A stretch of DNA of 6,605 bases from an uncultured Collinsella sp. (GTDB lineage: Bacteria > Actinomycetota > Coriobacteriia > Coriobacteriales > Coriobacteriaceae). How positions within the stretch are numbered: the stretch's first letter is position 1; every line of letters begins with the position of its first letter. Below the pieces are notes generated by a model, which was not told where the DNA came from, did not search any database, and saw only the letters and a list, made by a program, of their open reading frames with translations. A program made the translations under genes and the position numbers. Positions 5,560 through 6,605 of the stretch are shown here, in pieces. The stretch is from NCBI GenBank assembly GCA_900555515.1, contig USLO01000098.1:1-6605 (forward strand), given 5' to 3'.

Positions 5560-5802
5560 ATGGACCGCTCCGAAATCTTCGACAAGATCGCCGAGGTCGC
5601 TGCTGACGTTCTGGGCGTCGATGTTGCCGAAATTAGCGAGGAGACCACCTTTGACGACCTCGATGCCAACTCGCTCGAGCGCCTGCAGCTGGTTACGGCT
5701 ATCGAGGACGAGTTCAACCTCGAGATCGATGACGAGACCCTGCTCTCGCTCAACTCTGTCGCCGACGCCGTCGACGCTATCGAAGCTGCCAAGGAGGCTT
5801 AA
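5560..5802 (+). CDS. acpP: Acyl carrier protein
   Basis: ACP carries growing fatty acyl chains on a 4'-phosphopantetheine arm for type II fatty acid synthesis and hands them to PlsX. The 80-residue acidic protein has the usual four-helix pattern, including FDDLDANSLERLQLV (residues 31-45), AIEDEFNLEI (47-56) and VADAVDAIEAAK at the end. The arm attaches to Ser38. The family motif is normally Asp-Ser-Leu; here it is Asn37-Ser38-Leu39. An in-frame ATG exists at 5545, but AGAGGAAG (5548-5555) between the two fits the ATG at 5560, which also gives the normal ACP length. The Shine-Dalgarno of rnc lies in its last codons, so acpP-rnc-smc is probably one operon. It could be a specialised ACP, but the housekeeping role fits the neighbours best. 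Confidence 0.93.
   Translation: MDRSEIFDKIAEVAADVLGVDVAEISEETTFDDLDANSLERLQLVTAIEDEFNLEIDDETLLSLNSVADAVDAIEAAKEA
5791..5797 (+). promoter_or_regulatory. Shine-Dalgarno AAGGAGG supporting the rnc TTG start
   Basis: AAGGAGG lies within the last three sense codons of acpP (Lys-Glu-Ala) and ends 8 bases before the TTG at 5806. No ATG or GTG start is similarly placed, so TTG is the probable start codon. A strong site with a weak codon suggests modest RNase III output coupled to ACP translation. Confidence 0.8.
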
Positions 5803-5805
5803 GTC

Positions 5806-6531
5806 TTGGCTTTATCCGACCGACTTACGCGCGCCCAGGAAATCCTGGGCCACGAGTTCAACAATAAGGTGCTGCTGCGCGCGGCGCTTACGCATCCCTC
5901 GGCAGTCGAGGGCCAGCCGGTTTCTGCCAGCTATGAGCGCCTTGAGTTCTTGGGCGATTCCATTTTGGGCGCTGTGGTCGCACGCTCCCTGTTTGAGTCC
6001 TATCCGGAGTTTGACGAGGGCAAGCTCACGCGCTTGAAGGTGTCGCTTGTCTCGGGCGCTACGCTGTCCGAGGTTTCTCACGAGCTGGGCATCGACGACA
6101 TCATCATCTTTGGTGCCTCCGAGACCGGTACCGGTGCGCGCGGCCTGCATTCGGCCCTCGAGAACGTCTATGAGTCGCTCGTGGGCGCGCTGTACCTGGA
6201 TGCCGGCTGGGACGTTGCGGCGGAGTTCATTCACCGTACGCTTAAGCCGCATTTGGCTTCCGAGCGTGCCGAGCATCCTGCGAACCCCAAGTCGTTTTTG
6301 CAGGAGTGCGTGCAAGCCGACGGTCACGAACCTCCGGCGTACAAGCTCGTTGGCTCCGAGGGCCCGGCGCATGCGCCCACCTTTACCGCTGTGGTTTTGA
6401 TCGATGGTATTCGCCAGGGTCGCGGCTCCGGCTCCTCAAAGAAGGAAGCCGAGGGAGCTGCCGCGCTCGAAGCGCTCGACCGCATGGGTTACACCACCAA
6501 CGGCGTGATTCTGAACAAGAAGCACGTGTAA
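5806..6531 (+). CDS. rnc: Ribonuclease III
   Basis: RNase III cuts double-stranded RNA, notably the stems that release 16S and 23S rRNA precursors, and also processes mRNAs. The 241-residue protein starts at TTG. The nuclease domain has THPS (29-32) and the signature ERLEFLGDSILG (44-55), with Glu44, Glu47 and Asp51 matching E. coli Glu38, Glu41 and Asp45. The second metal-binding block is ENVYESLVGALYLDAG (119-134). Glu123 matches the essential Glu117, but Asn120 stands where E. coli has Asp114. A double-stranded-RNA-binding domain covers about 160-228: NPKSFLQECVQ (160-170), PAYKLV (177-182), and GRGSGSSKKEAEGAAALEAL (205-224). The order acpP-rnc-smc is conserved in many Gram-positive bacteria. 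Only 3 bases separate it from acpP and 10 from smc. Confidence 0.97.
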   Translation: MALSDRLTRAQEILGHEFNNKVLLRAALTHPSAVEGQPVSASYERLEFLGDSILGAVVARSLFESYPEFDEGKLTRLKVSLVSGATLSEVSHELGIDDIIIFGASETGTGARGLHSALENVYESLVGALYLDAGWDVAAEFIHRTLKPHLASERAEHPANPKSFLQECVQADGHEPPAYKLVGSEGPAHAPTFTAVVLIDGIRQGRGSGSSKKEAEGAAALEALDRMGYTTNGVILNKKHV

Positions 6532-6541
6532 GCGAGGAACC

Positions 6542-6605
6542 GTGTATCTCAAGTCCCTCACGCTCAAAGGGTTCAAGTCGTTTGCCGACCGCGCCCATAT
6601 GACGT
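6542..6605 (+). CDS. smc: Chromosome partition protein SMC, N-terminal 21 codons
   Basis: SMC is the ATPase of bacterial condensin (with ScpA and ScpB) that organises and separates chromosomes. Only the start is in the window, reading VYLKSLTLKGFKSFADRAHM (first residue Met in the cell). This matches the beta-strand and GFKSFAD segment that opens the SMC ATPase head; the Walker A motif would lie beyond the window edge. The start is GTG, with GAGGA at 6534-6538 only 3 bases upstream, a rather short spacing. No other in-frame start fits, because a shift upstream loses the family's typical beginning. The position directly after rnc is the usual one for smc and supports the call. Confidence 0.93.
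   Translation, partial: MYLKSLTLKGFKSFADRAHMT

Noticed and set aside
1..6605. A novel defence, mobile or biosynthetic system
   Set aside because: Every gene is a recognised housekeeping family or a syntenic division protein, all on one strand, with uniform base composition by eye and no inserted or foreign segment.

Overview
The window is a dense stretch of bacterial housekeeping genes, all on the + strand, with no gap longer than 124 bases. The GC-rich, C/G-ending codon use, the gene order and the protein sequences point to an actinobacterium. The class Coriobacteriia, perhaps Collinsella or a relative, fits best, because it combines an actinobacterial SepIVA-like septation gene with a Firmicutes-like plsX-acpP-rnc-smc run. 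The genus is my inference and was not tested by any search.

Bases 1-2964 hold a tightly overlapping set. It consists of the 3' part of recG (branch-migration helicase), rsmD (16S rRNA G966 methyltransferase, ATGA overlap with recG) and coaD (phosphopantetheine adenylyltransferase, 8-base overlap with rsmD). After a 68-base gap with an extended -10-like box comes a coiled-coil protein (3033-3530). By position and architecture it resembles mycobacterial SepIVA. It is coupled by a one-base overlap to a YceD/DUF177 protein, and rpmF (ribosomal protein L32) follows.

Bases 4416-6605 hold lipid and RNA/chromosome genes: plsX (acyl-ACP:phosphate acyltransferase), acpP (acyl carrier protein), rnc (RNase III, TTG start) and the first 21 codons of smc. 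CoaD, AcpP and PlsX are linked in metabolism. CoaD makes the precursor of CoA, CoA supplies the phosphopantetheine arm of ACP, and PlsX takes acyl chains from ACP into phospholipid synthesis.

The least ordinary parts are between the genes. Both plsX and acpP have a promoter-like GGTAnnnT box, then an intrinsic terminator-shaped hairpin with a U-tract, then the ribosome binding site. This leaves open whether these are plain terminators or leader attenuators. Among the proteins, the ACP has Asn-Ser-Leu at the phosphopantetheine site instead of Asp-Ser-Leu, and RNase III has Asn where the E. coli enzyme has Asp114. I see no mobile element, CRISPR array, tRNA/rRNA gene or defence system, and no clear novel multi-gene system.
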